From assembly GCA_030425045.1 (NCBI GenBank), contig JAUHVL010000001.1, positions 285,525 through 349,524 of the forward strand: a stretch of DNA of 64,000 nt, given 5' to 3'. Below, in pieces: positions 33,625 to 42,708 of this stretch; positions within the stretch are counted from its first letter, which is position 1, and every line of letters begins with the position of its first letter. Source of the stretch: a bacterium (GTDB taxonomy: Bacteria > Bdellovibrionota > Bacteriovoracia > Bacteriovoracales > Bacteriovoracaceae). The position numbers and the translations under genes are program-made. The notes under the pieces are model-generated. The model had not been told where the DNA came from, did not search any database, and worked only from the letters and a program-made list of their open reading frames with translations.

Positions 33625-33987
33625 TTAAAATTTTGCCGAGCATGAAAGATCAATATTCTCGAAAATCATTTCACCGTTTATAAGAAGTGAGTTCTGATTT
33701 TTTTCAACAGGATTATAAGGCTTATAAGATAAGTTGATATGCTTACCATTAAAGACTGTTAACCCATCCTCAATTTTAAGTTCACCCCAACCCGATTGGT
33801 ATTTACTCGATTTGCTCTGTCTAAAATCGATATGTGCTTCTTCTACTTCGACTCCTGAATTAGTCTCTACGACATCACGTGAGCTAGCTGAAATGAGAAT
33901 TTCCATATCATTTGGACCATGGCATCTCAGGTGAAATGCACTTGCGTTGATTGAAATAAAAGCCATAAGAACGATAAGTTTTTTCAT
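33625..33987 (-). CDS. Small exported protein of unknown function
   Basis: Protein of 120 residues with a signal peptide (MKKLIVLMAFISINASA) and two Cys in the mature part, near each end (LRCHG and LSCSAKF), which probably form a disulfide. Beta-rich by appearance; no family recognised. It is convergent with the preceding lipoprotein, 6 nt away. Confidence 0.65.
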   Translation of the reverse strand: MKKLIVLMAFISINASAFHLRCHGPNDMEILISASSRDVVETNSGVEVEEAHIDFRQSKSSKYQSGWGELKIEDGLTVFNGKHINLSYKPYNPVEKNQNSLLINGEMIFENIDLSCSAKF

Positions 33988-34028
33988 AAGTAACCTATTT
34001 GTATAAATTAATCTTATGAAGATTATAG

Positions 34029-34057
34029 ACGGCCAAGGCTAGAGATTGGCCGTTTTT
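34029..34057 (+). terminator. Hairpin with T-run, terminator-like
   Basis: ACGGCCAA (34029-34036) pairs perfectly with TTGGCCGT (34046-34053) across a 9-nt loop, followed by TTTT. The T-run points to the plus strand, yet no plus-strand gene ends nearby. It either closes a small unseen transcript from about 33990 or acts on the minus-strand gene ending at 34099. Confidence 0.5.
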
Positions 34058-34098
34058 GAAATAATTTCTGTGGGTGTATAAACTTTGATCAGTCAGGT

Positions 34099-34446
34099 TT
34101 AGAGGCTATTTTCGACTCTTGCCCTTTTTAAACGACTGATTTTTCTTTGGTAGTATTGATCTGCGATTTCACCATTTGATTGAGAGTAGTCTACAATGGC
34201 CTCAAAATAGTCAGCTTCGGCTTCACTCATTTTTAAGTTTTCAATGATTTTGATCGCTTGTCTTTTTGTAAATGTTCTCGTTCTATTGAGCAGAAACGTT
34301 AACGTAGAATTACTACTAAATCCCATTGATTGTGCCCAGGCCCTCAGTGAGTAGGAGGGGTTTTGAGCTTTTTTCTGTTCCCAGATATCAATTAAGTACT
34401 GGTGAGGGCAACTGTAATCAAATACAGTTATCTTCTTTGCGTTCAT
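34099..34446 (-). CDS. TIGR02147-type regulator, N-terminal half only
   Basis: Protein of 115 residues that matches only the start of TIGR02147 proteins, regulators common in Fibrobacter and Bdellovibrio-like bacteria: an FDYSCPHQYLIDIWEQKKA start, a helix-turn-helix-like LRAWAQSMGFSSNSTLTFLLN and the LKMSEAEADYFEAIVDYSQ segment. Family members are about 270 residues, so the C-terminal DUF4423 half is missing. No remnant of it follows, so it may be a natural short form. A CTAAC-ATAC-GTTAG palindrome lies at 34477-34490 upstream. Confidence 0.7.
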   Translation of the reverse strand: MNAKKITVFDYSCPHQYLIDIWEQKKAQNPSYSLRAWAQSMGFSSNSTLTFLLNRTRTFTKRQAIKIIENLKMSEAEADYFEAIVDYSQSNGEIADQYYQRKISRLKRARVENSL

Positions 34447-34476
34447 TTTTTATTCCCTTTGCGTGTTCCGTACGTT

Positions 34477-34490
34477 CTAACATACGTTAG
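34477..34490. promoter_or_regulatory. CTAAC-N4-GTTAG palindrome upstream of the TIGR02147-type gene
   Basis: CTAAC (34477-34481) and GTTAG (34486-34490) flank ATAC, 31 bp before the start codon at 34446. A further ACGTA-rich motif lies beside it. It is a plausible autoregulatory site, inferred from position only. Confidence 0.3.
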
Positions 34491-34566
34491 GGAGTGAATA
34501 AAATCTTTAGGCTGATAAATCGATCGAAAAGTGAATCGTATGAAGATTCTACCTGCTTTTTATTAA

Positions 34567-34584
34567 ACGCACCTTGCGGTGCGT
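34567..34584 (-). terminator. Terminator hairpin of the nuclease operon
   Basis: Stem ACGCACC/GGTGCGT (34567-34573 and 34578-34584) with a GCAA tetraloop on the minus strand, followed by TTAATAAAAA. The T-run is poor, but it lies 13 nt after the stop of the gene ending at 34597. Confidence 0.5.
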
Positions 34585-34596
34585 CTATGGTGAGGC

Positions 34597-37146
34597 TTAT
34601 TTAAAAGTAAAGCGAGCAACGACAGGGTCGTGGTCAGATAAACGGCCCATATAATCAGAGTTTATGTGAGGAACCTCGGTCTCGGGGTTCATATTCATTA
34701 ACTGATTGCCTACAAAAATATAGTCGAGTGCTTGTGAGTTACCGTTGTGGTTGGTGGTATAACGGTCATTTTCATCCATGAGATCCATTAGATTATGAAG
34801 TCTATTGGCCGACTTTAGGATCTGCATGGGAACTTCATCTGGTAATGAATTGAAGTCTCCAAGAGCGATGACTTTAGCGTCGGAATGATTTTGAATCTCA
34901 CCAACAAATTGGTTAACTAACCTGGAAAGTTCACCTCTTTCTTCTTCTGAGCCGTAAACGACAGGTTGGATTGCTGACCAGTGGCTCGTATCTCCAAGTT
35001 TTGAATTAAAGTGGTTTCCAATCATGATGACTTTTTCACCTTTAAAGGTAAATTCAGCCACAAGAGATCCACGAGTTCCAAGAAAGTTATCATTTGTTGG
35101 ATACACTCTACTTGGATTATCTTGAAGTTGACCGTTCACGATTCTAGCGGGGGTTCTTGGACCAGCATTTCCTCTTCTTTCAAAACCGACACGATCTTTA
35201 TTGTAGATCATGACAACTCTGATGTTTCCACCTGGCTGCCCACCTTCTGTGTGAGGGACGGGGTCAATATTGATTGATCCGTATTCGGCTCCACAGTCTA
35301 GCTCTTTTAAAAAGGTAGCAATTGTTTTATCAGCGGCGGAACCTCCGGCAAAATCAAGTCCATTATTATCTTGGATTTCAACAAGGTTGACGATGTCAGG
35401 GCACTGAAGATTAAAACGAACAGACTCTGCCATCATTCTAATTCTTCTGGGTTGATTAGCGGCTAAGTTTTCTAGGTTGTAAGTTGCAACTGTTAGTTTG
35501 TCTTCTTCTGCTACAAGTGTTGTTTGTGGCTTGTTTCTTAAGCTTCTGATACCAGCGGTTTCTCCCTTGAGTTCGCCTTCTATCGTTTCTTGTATTTCAG
35601 GAAGAACGAGAACAAATTCACCATCACCAAAAAGGTTTTTATCGTAAGTCATAACACCTGTAACAGGGCCTTCGAAATAGGTTCCAACATTATAAAGTCT
35701 ATTGGTCGCGAAATCGCTATAGGTTAGGTGGTTCGCTACAATTTGAATAATTTCTGGGTTGTAATCTTGTGAGACTTCATCAGCGATGATGCCTTTTACT
35801 TTACTTAGTCTTCTTTCGTCACTGGTATTTAAACCATTGGGAATAGTGTAAAGGTTTAGGTAACCTCTTTGGTTTCTATTTTCTTCTTTAATCTCGACGT
35901 CTTCTTTACCACCTCTAAAACCTGCAATACGAGGGTTTTCATATGAAACTCTCATGCCCTCTAGTGACTCCCAAAAGTCGATACCGTCTGCAAGGTTTAA
36001 AGCGGGTTTAAAGTTGAGGTCACCAACATAAGTTGAAACATGGTGATCAGGAATCTTAACTCCGTTATCTCCAAGTAAAATAGGTGCTGGTAATGGATTA
36101 TTTCTACTTAGAGGAACAACTCTTGAAACTTCTTGAATTGAAGTTCTCGTCAATTGGGTTCCCGTCATTTCTTCATAGACCACACCTTCTACGAGAACTT
36201 CGTCTCCAAGGTTGAGGCCAGGGTAATTATTATTTCTCAGATAAACATGAATACCGTTTGAAGTTGTCGGGTTGTTATCATCTGATTTTGATTGAATATA
36301 AAAGTCATAACCGAGGGGATACCAAGTTCTACGTCCTTTCGCTGTCACGATACCTTTTGTTATTACTTTTTTACCCCAAAGAGGTGAGCGGTGAGTAGGT
36401 CCTTGAATTTCGTAAATTTCTTTTTGACCAACAGAGGCGTCACTTGTTGTTTTATAAAATGCTCTCGGTCTATTAAAATCTGGAAATGCTTTTGCTGTTT
36501 CTAAATAGCGACGAACACTGTCTCTTGCCGAAATGATTCGACCATCAACTTTAAATGAAAAGCTTAACCCGTTTCCAAAACGATAACTTGGGAAAGTATT
36601 TCCTGAGAAATACATATAATTTGAAATTGCGACTCTATAATAACGATCTTCTTCGTATTTTAAGTTCCAGTCACCTTCGATATGGCTAGACATAACAATG
36701 CCGCCTTTGGCTTCAATTTGGTATCGAATACCAGCAACTTGAAAATCGGCCATATTAGAGAGGAGAGAACGATCAATGATGAGGTCTCTAATATCTTTAC
36801 CTTTCATCGTTCCCACTAAGAACTGATCTTTTGTGTCTCTTGGAAAATGATTAACGATACTATTAATATTTCCGGGACCTTTGACGTCAGCTGCAAGGAT
36901 GTTGAGCTCACCACTTTTAAGAAGCTCTGTTGGGTAGAGGACAACTTCTAAATTGTGGGTTTCCTGAATAGCTGTAGCGACAAGGTTACCAATCGTCGTA
37001 GAAGAAGAAACTGTTCCCTCAGCATTAACTTGAAGTTTGTCATCATTTGATAAAATAATACCACTGTCGTGATCTTTTCTTTGTAGATCTCGAGAACAAC
37101 TCGAAATAACAAGTAAAAGGATGAATAGAGTACTAAATTTTTTCAT
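34597..37146 (-). CDS. ExeM/NucH-type exported lipoprotein endonuclease
   Basis: Lipoprotein of 849 residues (signal MKKFSTLFILLLVISSC). Order: a 5'-nucleotidase C-terminal-like domain at the N-terminus (about 40-215, TIGNLVATAIQE, GTMKGKDIRDL), an OB-like ExeM domain (about 260-340, GKKVITKGIVTAKG), then an endonuclease/exonuclease/phosphatase domain (about 555-849) with TYNLENL, VNLVEIQDN, GDFNSLPDE and the final LSDHDPV catalytic His. It should degrade DNA outside the cell or in the prey, for nucleotide and phosphate supply. It is the last gene of an operon with a second lipoprotein and a barrel protein, 8 nt from its neighbour. Confidence 0.85.
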   Translation of the reverse strand: MKKFSTLFILLLVISSCSRDLQRKDHDSGIILSNDDKLQVNAEGTVSSSTTIGNLVATAIQETHNLEVVLYPTELLKSGELNILAADVKGPGNINSIVNHFPRDTKDQFLVGTMKGKDIRDLIIDRSLLSNMADFQVAGIRYQIEAKGGIVMSSHIEGDWNLKYEEDRYYRVAISNYMYFSGNTFPSYRFGNGLSFSFKVDGRIISARDSVRRYLETAKAFPDFNRPRAFYKTTSDASVGQKEIYEIQGPTHRSPLWGKKVITKGIVTAKGRRTWYPLGYDFYIQSKSDDNNPTTSNGIHVYLRNNNYPGLNLGDEVLVEGVVYEEMTGTQLTRTSIQEVSRVVPLSRNNPLPAPILLGDNGVKIPDHHVSTYVGDLNFKPALNLADGIDFWESLEGMRVSYENPRIAGFRGGKEDVEIKEENRNQRGYLNLYTIPNGLNTSDERRLSKVKGIIADEVSQDYNPEIIQIVANHLTYSDFATNRLYNVGTYFEGPVTGVMTYDKNLFGDGEFVLVLPEIQETIEGELKGETAGIRSLRNKPQTTLVAEEDKLTVATYNLENLAANQPRRIRMMAESVRFNLQCPDIVNLVEIQDNNGLDFAGGSAADKTIATFLKELDCGAEYGSINIDPVPHTEGGQPGGNIRVVMIYNKDRVGFERRGNAGPRTPARIVNGQLQDNPSRVYPTNDNFLGTRGSLVAEFTFKGEKVIMIGNHFNSKLGDTSHWSAIQPVVYGSEEERGELSRLVNQFVGEIQNHSDAKVIALGDFNSLPDEVPMQILKSANRLHNLMDLMDENDRYTTNHNGNSQALDYIFVGNQLMNMNPETEVPHINSDYMGRLSDHDPVVARFTFK

Positions 37147-37154
37147 CTATCCTC

Positions 37155-38816
37155 CTATTCAGTAATATTTTTTAGCCAGACGTTATAGATTTGCCATGTT
37201 GGAAAAACATCACTTTCTTTGTCTGTGCTGTATTCAAAAGCAACACGTACTTTTTTATCTTTATACTTAGAATCAAGTTTTAACCACTCCGTTGTTACGA
37301 CATCCCATTTCCAGTTAGGAAGAGTTGTAAATGGTACAACTTCCCAGTCGAGTTCAAGAGCATTTTTTCCTTCTTCGTCGAGGGCGATCATTAATCTCAT
37401 AAGGCTTTTTTCTTGAGCCGCTGGAGGGTAGAAGTTCCCCGTTTGAGTTATGGAGACCGCTGGAGATTCATGTCCAGTCAAATCAATTGCTGGAGAGTAA
37501 AGAAGTTGTGTTCCCTGAGACTTTGTAGAAAAGCCTGAGATTTCAAAAAAAGCGGTTCCGTTATGCTCACCTGATTTGAATTCAATAGGGTCACCTTCTC
37601 TCGTTACCTGATTAAATTCGCCGATCCCCGTTTCAAATCGGTGAAGGAAAATAGAGTCGGTATCAACAGGTGCTACCTTTTCAGCGAAAACATTTCTTGG
37701 GTCAGTACAATTTACAGGAGATGTACTGCTTCCAAAAATTTCAAAGTAGTTGAGTTGCCAGCTTAAATAATGTCTTCCGTGTTTATTTTCATTGAAGTCA
37801 AAATAAAATCCGATGGTCGCAACTTTTCCTTCATATTGCTTAAGGCTTATTTTACTAGAGTCAACGGTATGGAAATCCTGACCAGAAGGAATGCCTTCGG
37901 AGTCAAAAAGATTTAAGTTGTCCCATCCACTGTCATCTGATGTAGGAATAAGGGGTTGGCCACCATCGTACGAGCTTGAACCGAAAAGAAAAAATGTTTC
38001 TCTAAGCATTTCATTTGGTTGAAACTTGCTGAGCTTGGTATTTTTATTAATAGTAAGAGAGTGATTAAACATAACAGAAGGATTTCTTACGTTAGTAAAG
38101 TCACAAGTGGTAAGCATCCATGATCCATTTACGTCACGTCCTGAAGCGATATAAACACTATCACCATCGACGGGATTGATTGTGTTGGTTCTAATATCCC
38201 ATCTCGAAATAAGAGGCTTTCTTTCGCTTGATAACGAGTTGTACTGAATATTAAAGTTGGCGAGAGTTGAAACGGTTTGCTCTTGATTGCCAACCATAAC
38301 GTCTTCAATTCCTTTGTCAGCAAAACTATCCCAAAAGAGTGACCACGTTAAAAGACCATCACCAACGTCATCCGTTGAGAAAGCTGAAAGTTCATTAACG
38401 GTTACGGTATTATTAGCGATTTGAGCGTTAGTATAACCAGCGAGTAGGTATCTCGCTTCATCAAAGAAAGAGTCGAGACGGTCACGATCATTTTCTAAAA
38501 TTTGAATTTGATCAGAGTTAATCATTTGTAGCGAGCTGGTGAGGGTAATGAGAGCACTTTTGTCGTTAGGATTTCTCTCAAGATTAATGATAGCTCCTTT
38601 CATCCTTTGGATATGAACAATAAGTCTCGCCTTATCATCTGGAGAAGAGTTTCTCATTAATTGGCCTTCTTCGATACTTAGTTCAAGTTCGTTGGCCTTC
38701 GTGATTATTGCTTTTGTTTGTGGTGAAACGTTATCGTTGACAAGAGTTAGCTTATCTCTTGAGCAAGATGCCATTAGCAATAATAAGAGTGTTGTTAGTG
38801 TGATTATGCCTTTCAT
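37155..38816 (-). CDS. Lipoprotein with C-terminal choice-of-anchor-J-like domains
   Basis: Lipoprotein of 553 residues (signal MKGIITLTTLLLLLMASC). The N-terminal 120 residues are helical. Two beta-rich segments follow (about 165-370 and 385-553), each with a pattern of jelly-roll carbohydrate- or protein-binding domains (SPAIDLTGHESPAVSITQTG, WKWDVVTTEWLKLD). I cannot name the ligand. It lies between the barrel gene and the nuclease gene with gaps of 24 and 8 nt, so it probably works with both at the outer membrane. Confidence 0.7.
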   Translation of the reverse strand: MKGIITLTTLLLLLMASCSRDKLTLVNDNVSPQTKAIITKANELELSIEEGQLMRNSSPDDKARLIVHIQRMKGAIINLERNPNDKSALITLTSSLQMINSDQIQILENDRDRLDSFFDEARYLLAGYTNAQIANNTVTVNELSAFSTDDVGDGLLTWSLFWDSFADKGIEDVMVGNQEQTVSTLANFNIQYNSLSSERKPLISRWDIRTNTINPVDGDSVYIASGRDVNGSWMLTTCDFTNVRNPSVMFNHSLTINKNTKLSKFQPNEMLRETFFLFGSSSYDGGQPLIPTSDDSGWDNLNLFDSEGIPSGQDFHTVDSSKISLKQYEGKVATIGFYFDFNENKHGRHYLSWQLNYFEIFGSSTSPVNCTDPRNVFAEKVAPVDTDSIFLHRFETGIGEFNQVTREGDPIEFKSGEHNGTAFFEISGFSTKSQGTQLLYSPAIDLTGHESPAVSITQTGNFYPPAAQEKSLMRLMIALDEEGKNALELDWEVVPFTTLPNWKWDVVTTEWLKLDSKYKDKKVRVAFEYSTDKESDVFPTWQIYNVWLKNITE

Positions 38817-38840
38817 TCGATGTCTCTCCTCAATACTTCT

Positions 38841-40226
38841 TTATGGGGTAAATGGGTTTACGCCCTCAAAGTTGTATTTGACGAATAGGGTAATTAAATA
38901 ATCTGTTTTACTAAATGTAGCTAAGTTTCTGTCTTGTAATGAACTGGTGTAATCAGCGAACACATGATTTTCTGCCATCATATATTCAAACTCTGGTTGA
39001 ACAGTAAACTTTCCATAACGAAGGAAACTTCCTAGTCCGACTCTTGTTAATCCACCATGTGATTTTTCTTCATCAGCATCTCTTAAGATATGAGCTGATT
39101 CATTTTCTCTGTGGTAAACCATATGTTTTGTTTGAAAACGAAATAAACCGTAAAGAAGTGTGATATCATCTATTTCAAAACCTGCTCTGGTTGCTATACC
39201 GTAACCCGCTTTTCCAACCCAGTCTTGAGTGTCGCCATTGTATGTTGAGTAGACAGGTTGAAAACCAGGACTTGTTGTTTGCTCAAACCAACCAGATGTT
39301 CTTGATAGTCTCCATGGTCTAGAACCCGCTCTGGTATAAGTCACTTCACCTTCGAGAAAGACGGGACCTTGCCTTTTAATACCGTAGATTGAACCAGCGC
39401 TTTCAAGTAGAGATCCAGTTTCTTCTGCTTCTGTATGTCCTACATATTTAAATTCGATTCTTGCATGCTTAGGGTTTCTATACTCGAAACCAATTTGATA
39501 ACCGAAGTCTTGTTTTCTTTTCCATCTCGTCACAAAACGTTGATTTGAGTCAGTGAGGTCAAAATCACTATCTGTTGGGTATAGATAGCTGGCAACACCA
39601 CCACCAAAGTAGAAATTAAACTTATCAGAAAGTTTTGTGTCAATGATGATACCGGGAATAGTTTTTTGTGTGATGGTTGCTGTGTTTTGAAGATAGTTAA
39701 TTGTATCAGGAGCTTGAATTCCTTCGATGCTATAAATTCTTGTTACATCCCAAGTAGAAAATTCTTTTCCGACTTCACCATTAAAATTAAAAGGAAAGAA
39801 ATGTAGGGAAAGAGAATCATTCATGTCCCATTTGATATAAGAATCTTCACTATCAGTATCGATCCCAAGAGATGTTGAACCATCTGAGTTATCACTTGAA
39901 TTTATTTCTAAGTCTAAGGCCATCAATACACTTTCATGTCTGTGAGAAGCCCTGATTTCAAAAAGTGATGTTTTATTGTCGACACTGTTTTCTTCTGGGT
40001 CAGTCTCGAATCTAAATCTAGCAAATGTATTTTCGTTATATTGATATCTTAAAGCGGCATCCAATTCGACTTCTTCACCGAGTTGGGTTTTTTGGTTTTG
40101 TGAGTAAGCGCGATCTTCGTAATCAAGATACTCTAAAAAAAAGCTGCTTTTCTTTTCCTTTGCAACAACAACTTCTGAACATGAATAAATAGCAAAAAGT
40201 GCAAGTAGTAGTGGTTTTTTCATCAA
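38841..40226 (-). CDS. Outer-membrane beta-barrel (porin-like) protein
   Basis: Protein of 461 residues with a signal peptide and an amphipathic alternating pattern throughout (ALRYQYNENTFARFRFET, DSYIKWDMNDSLSLHF, IEFKYVGHTE). It ends in FVKYNFEGVNPFTP, close to a barrel-terminal strand but without a terminal aromatic residue. First gene of the operon with the lipoprotein and nuclease. It may pass nuclease products into the cell; this is inferred from gene order. Confidence 0.72.
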   Translation of the reverse strand: MMKKPLLLALFAIYSCSEVVVAKEKKSSFFLEYLDYEDRAYSQNQKTQLGEEVELDAALRYQYNENTFARFRFETDPEENSVDNKTSLFEIRASHRHESVLMALDLEINSSDNSDGSTSLGIDTDSEDSYIKWDMNDSLSLHFFPFNFNGEVGKEFSTWDVTRIYSIEGIQAPDTINYLQNTATITQKTIPGIIIDTKLSDKFNFYFGGGVASYLYPTDSDFDLTDSNQRFVTRWKRKQDFGYQIGFEYRNPKHARIEFKYVGHTEAEETGSLLESAGSIYGIKRQGPVFLEGEVTYTRAGSRPWRLSRTSGWFEQTTSPGFQPVYSTYNGDTQDWVGKAGYGIATRAGFEIDDITLLYGLFRFQTKHMVYHRENESAHILRDADEEKSHGGLTRVGLGSFLRYGKFTVQPEFEYMMAENHVFADYTSSLQDRNLATFSKTDYLITLFVKYNFEGVNPFTP

Positions 40227-40438
40227 TAGAACTCTTCTTTAATATAAGTGATAATTTAAGTCGCTTATTTATAGCTTCGATGAGTAAGGGGGTCAAACCA
40301 CTAGGTAGAGCTTATAGACATTACACTCTAGTAATTTCAGTGCTTTGGAGACTAAAATAAGAATTATAAATGTTAAAGTTCTGTTGGCCAGAATTTGTAA
40401 GAAAGCCATAGAATATTTATTGAGAGGAGTGACTGAAT

Positions 40439-41122
40439 ATGCCGAGAAAAGTCGCATTCATTACGGGAAGTTCGTCAGGCTTGGGTACTGAGATTTGCCA
40501 ATATTTGTTAGAAGAGGGTTTTCATGTTTACGGAGCGAGCCGACGGGAAACTCCTATAAACGACGAGCTTTTTTTCGACTTGGAAGTTGATATAACGAAT
40601 GAAGGCTCTGTCGCAAAAGCTTTTGATCAGGTTGAGTCTGAAGTCGAAGGCATTGATCTTTTAATCAATAATGCTGCCGTTATGAATATTACTCCCTTTG
40701 CTGAACAATCGAGTGAAGATTTTATGCTTCACCTCTCGACAAATGTTTTGGGTGCTTTTCATATTTTAAAATATGCTTATCCTCTTCTCATTGAAGATAA
40801 GTCTCATATTGTAACGATTTCCTCTATTGGTGGAAAAAAAGGCTTCCCAGAAGCATCTGCTTATTGTGCTTCAAAGTTCGCTCTTGAAGGAATGATTCAG
40901 TCACTTCGCCAAGAATGGAAAGAACATGGGTTTCGCTTTACAACGTTAAATCCCGGAGCTGTTGATACCCCTCTTTGGGAGGGAATTAGCGATGATTTTG
41001 AAACGTCAAAAATGCTCGATCCCGTTGATTTTATTCACGTGTTTGATATGGTGATCAACTCACCATCGAATATGCAGTTTCCAGAAATTTCGTTTCTTCA
41101 TAAAGAAGGAAGTGTTGATTGA
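40439..41122 (+). CDS. Short-chain dehydrogenase/reductase
   Basis: NAD(P)-dependent SDR of 227 residues. TGSSSGLG binds the cofactor, NNAAV follows, Ser in TISSIGG and Y-x3-K in YCASKF complete the catalytic site. The substrate is unknown. Its stop overlaps the TTG start of the small membrane protein that follows. Confidence 0.9.
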   Translation: MPRKVAFITGSSSGLGTEICQYLLEEGFHVYGASRRETPINDELFFDLEVDITNEGSVAKAFDQVESEVEGIDLLINNAAVMNITPFAEQSSEDFMLHLSTNVLGAFHILKYAYPLLIEDKSHIVTISSIGGKKGFPEASAYCASKFALEGMIQSLRQEWKEHGFRFTTLNPGAVDTPLWEGISDDFETSKMLDPVDFIHVFDMVINSPSNMQFPEISFLHKEGSVD

Positions 41123-41532
41123 GTATTAAAAAATATTATCTCTTGGGATTAACGCCGATATTCTTGCTGACAATAGCCTTGCTCTTTATGGGGATTGGTT
41201 ATCTCAACACAACGATATTTTTACTAGGCTTTATTTTTCCCTATTCAGTTTTCACTCCAGGATTAAGAGATAAAGTTGAGCGGAATCATTACCGCTTTAG
41301 TTTTTTAAGGTTCGCCTTGGTCATTTTTGATTTTGCTTATGATCTTATTCCTCAATATAAGGATGCACTCGCTGGATTAATTTATCCTGTCATCTTTAGC
41401 CTATTTTTAACGCTGTTAACGCTTGAAGTTAATATTCATTTTGCCTTAGCCGGATGGGCCTGCTGGATTCTTTTTCATAAATATGTTTTTGGACGTTCTC
41501 AAGTCGCCTCAAATACAGACACAAGTATCTGA
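41119..41532 (+). CDS. Small multi-spanning membrane protein
   Basis: Protein of 137 residues with about four hydrophobic segments (near 8-26, 28-45, 85-102 and 104-122). No family recognised. It starts at TTG 41119, overlapping the stop of the SDR gene by 4 nt, so it is translated together with it. Confidence 0.6.
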   Translation: MSIKKYYLLGLTPIFLLTIALLFMGIGYLNTTIFLLGFIFPYSVFTPGLRDKVERNHYRFSFLRFALVIFDFAYDLIPQYKDALAGLIYPVIFSLFLTLLTLEVNIHFALAGWACWILFHKYVFGRSQVASNTDTSI

Positions 41533-41643
41533 AACTACTAATTTTTTATGTTCTGTCATTAGATTACATTAAATTGCCACCTCTTTTCTTAGTATGGTAC
41601 TGAAGGTCTTGCGTCATATTTGATTAGAGGAAGGTAGAGACAT

Positions 41644-42708
41644 ATGAAGCTAATTTATACCCTTATTATAGGCCTTATTTTTATTACTTCTTGTTCGAAA
41701 GAAAATGGAACTTACGAAGAGCCTCAAGAGCCCTTAAGAAGATTAGAACTTTTAGAAGTCCCACCTATTACTGCTGAAAAAGAAATTAAAGTTGATCAGA
41801 TGGTTGATGGAAGTGCTGGAACTTTTAGACTTACTGATCATCAGGTTTATATCAAAGGTTTTGGTAAAGTGACTTATACCGATGCTTTTGGAAAGTCTGT
41901 CGAAGAGAATGCTTGGGGATCAGCTCTTGTTCCTTATACATTTAACCATAAATCAAATATTGTTCACGGTTTTGATTTCGTTAACGTACAAGAAAAGAAA
42001 AGCTTTTTTACCAATAACGATCTCGTCGTTTTATCTTCTTATCATGAAGTTCCCGTTTATTTTGATAGAACAGAAGGTTTATTTAAAAACGTTGTTCACT
42101 TTGAAGTTCAGTTAAATGGAGCTAAAGATCAGCTGACAGTTCAGCCATCATTTATTCGTGAGAAAAGTGGTAGCTTCATGGTTAAGCAAATCTACAATGA
42201 TCCAACAGTGATCAGTGTTGATTACAGATATTACAAAGTTAACGATTCTACCTTTCAAAAACGTTCAACGATGATTAGAGATCAGCAGGGTGTTGTAGTT
42301 GAAACGGTACATATCTCAACTTATGAATTAGTAAACGAAGATCATATCCCATTTGACCTTTTGGCCCAAAGTTTTGCTGAACAAGAAGTGGGACCATTTT
42401 TTGTAAATAATAAAAAGTTTAAACTTGATTATGATTTTTATAATCAAGCCGTTGTTTATTTCTCAACTCATATTGATGGAGTGGAGTTATTTAAAACTTT
42501 TAAAGAAGCGATGTTATTTGCCAATAGTGCTGATGGACTTGCCGAAGAAGGTGAGGAAGCTTTTCTCTTTGCTGAGAAAGTTATTTCAAAAGAAAATCAT
42601 GCAAAATTTCTTTCAGATTATATGATGATGTTTAACGAAGGTTTAAATGTTTTTGGTATGACAATGGAAGAAGCAAAAGCCTACGTAAACAAAGAATTAT
42701 CACTTTAA
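41644..42708 (+). CDS. Lipoprotein of unknown function
   Basis: Lipoprotein of 354 residues (signal MKLIYTLIIGLIFITSC, Cys 17). The first 200 residues appear beta-rich (GSAGTFRLTDHQVYIKGFG) and the end is helical. No family recognised. ATG 41644 has AGGAAGG upstream. Its 3' end overlaps the convergent dus gene by 9 nt. Confidence 0.65.
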   Translation: MKLIYTLIIGLIFITSCSKENGTYEEPQEPLRRLELLEVPPITAEKEIKVDQMVDGSAGTFRLTDHQVYIKGFGKVTYTDAFGKSVEENAWGSALVPYTFNHKSNIVHGFDFVNVQEKKSFFTNNDLVVLSSYHEVPVYFDRTEGLFKNVVHFEVQLNGAKDQLTVQPSFIREKSGSFMVKQIYNDPTVISVDYRYYKVNDSTFQKRSTMIRDQQGVVVETVHISTYELVNEDHIPFDLLAQSFAEQEVGPFFVNNKKFKLDYDFYNQAVVYFSTHIDGVELFKTFKEAMLFANSADGLAEEGEEAFLFAEKVISKENHAKFLSDYMMMFNEGLNVFGMTMEEAKAYVNKELSL

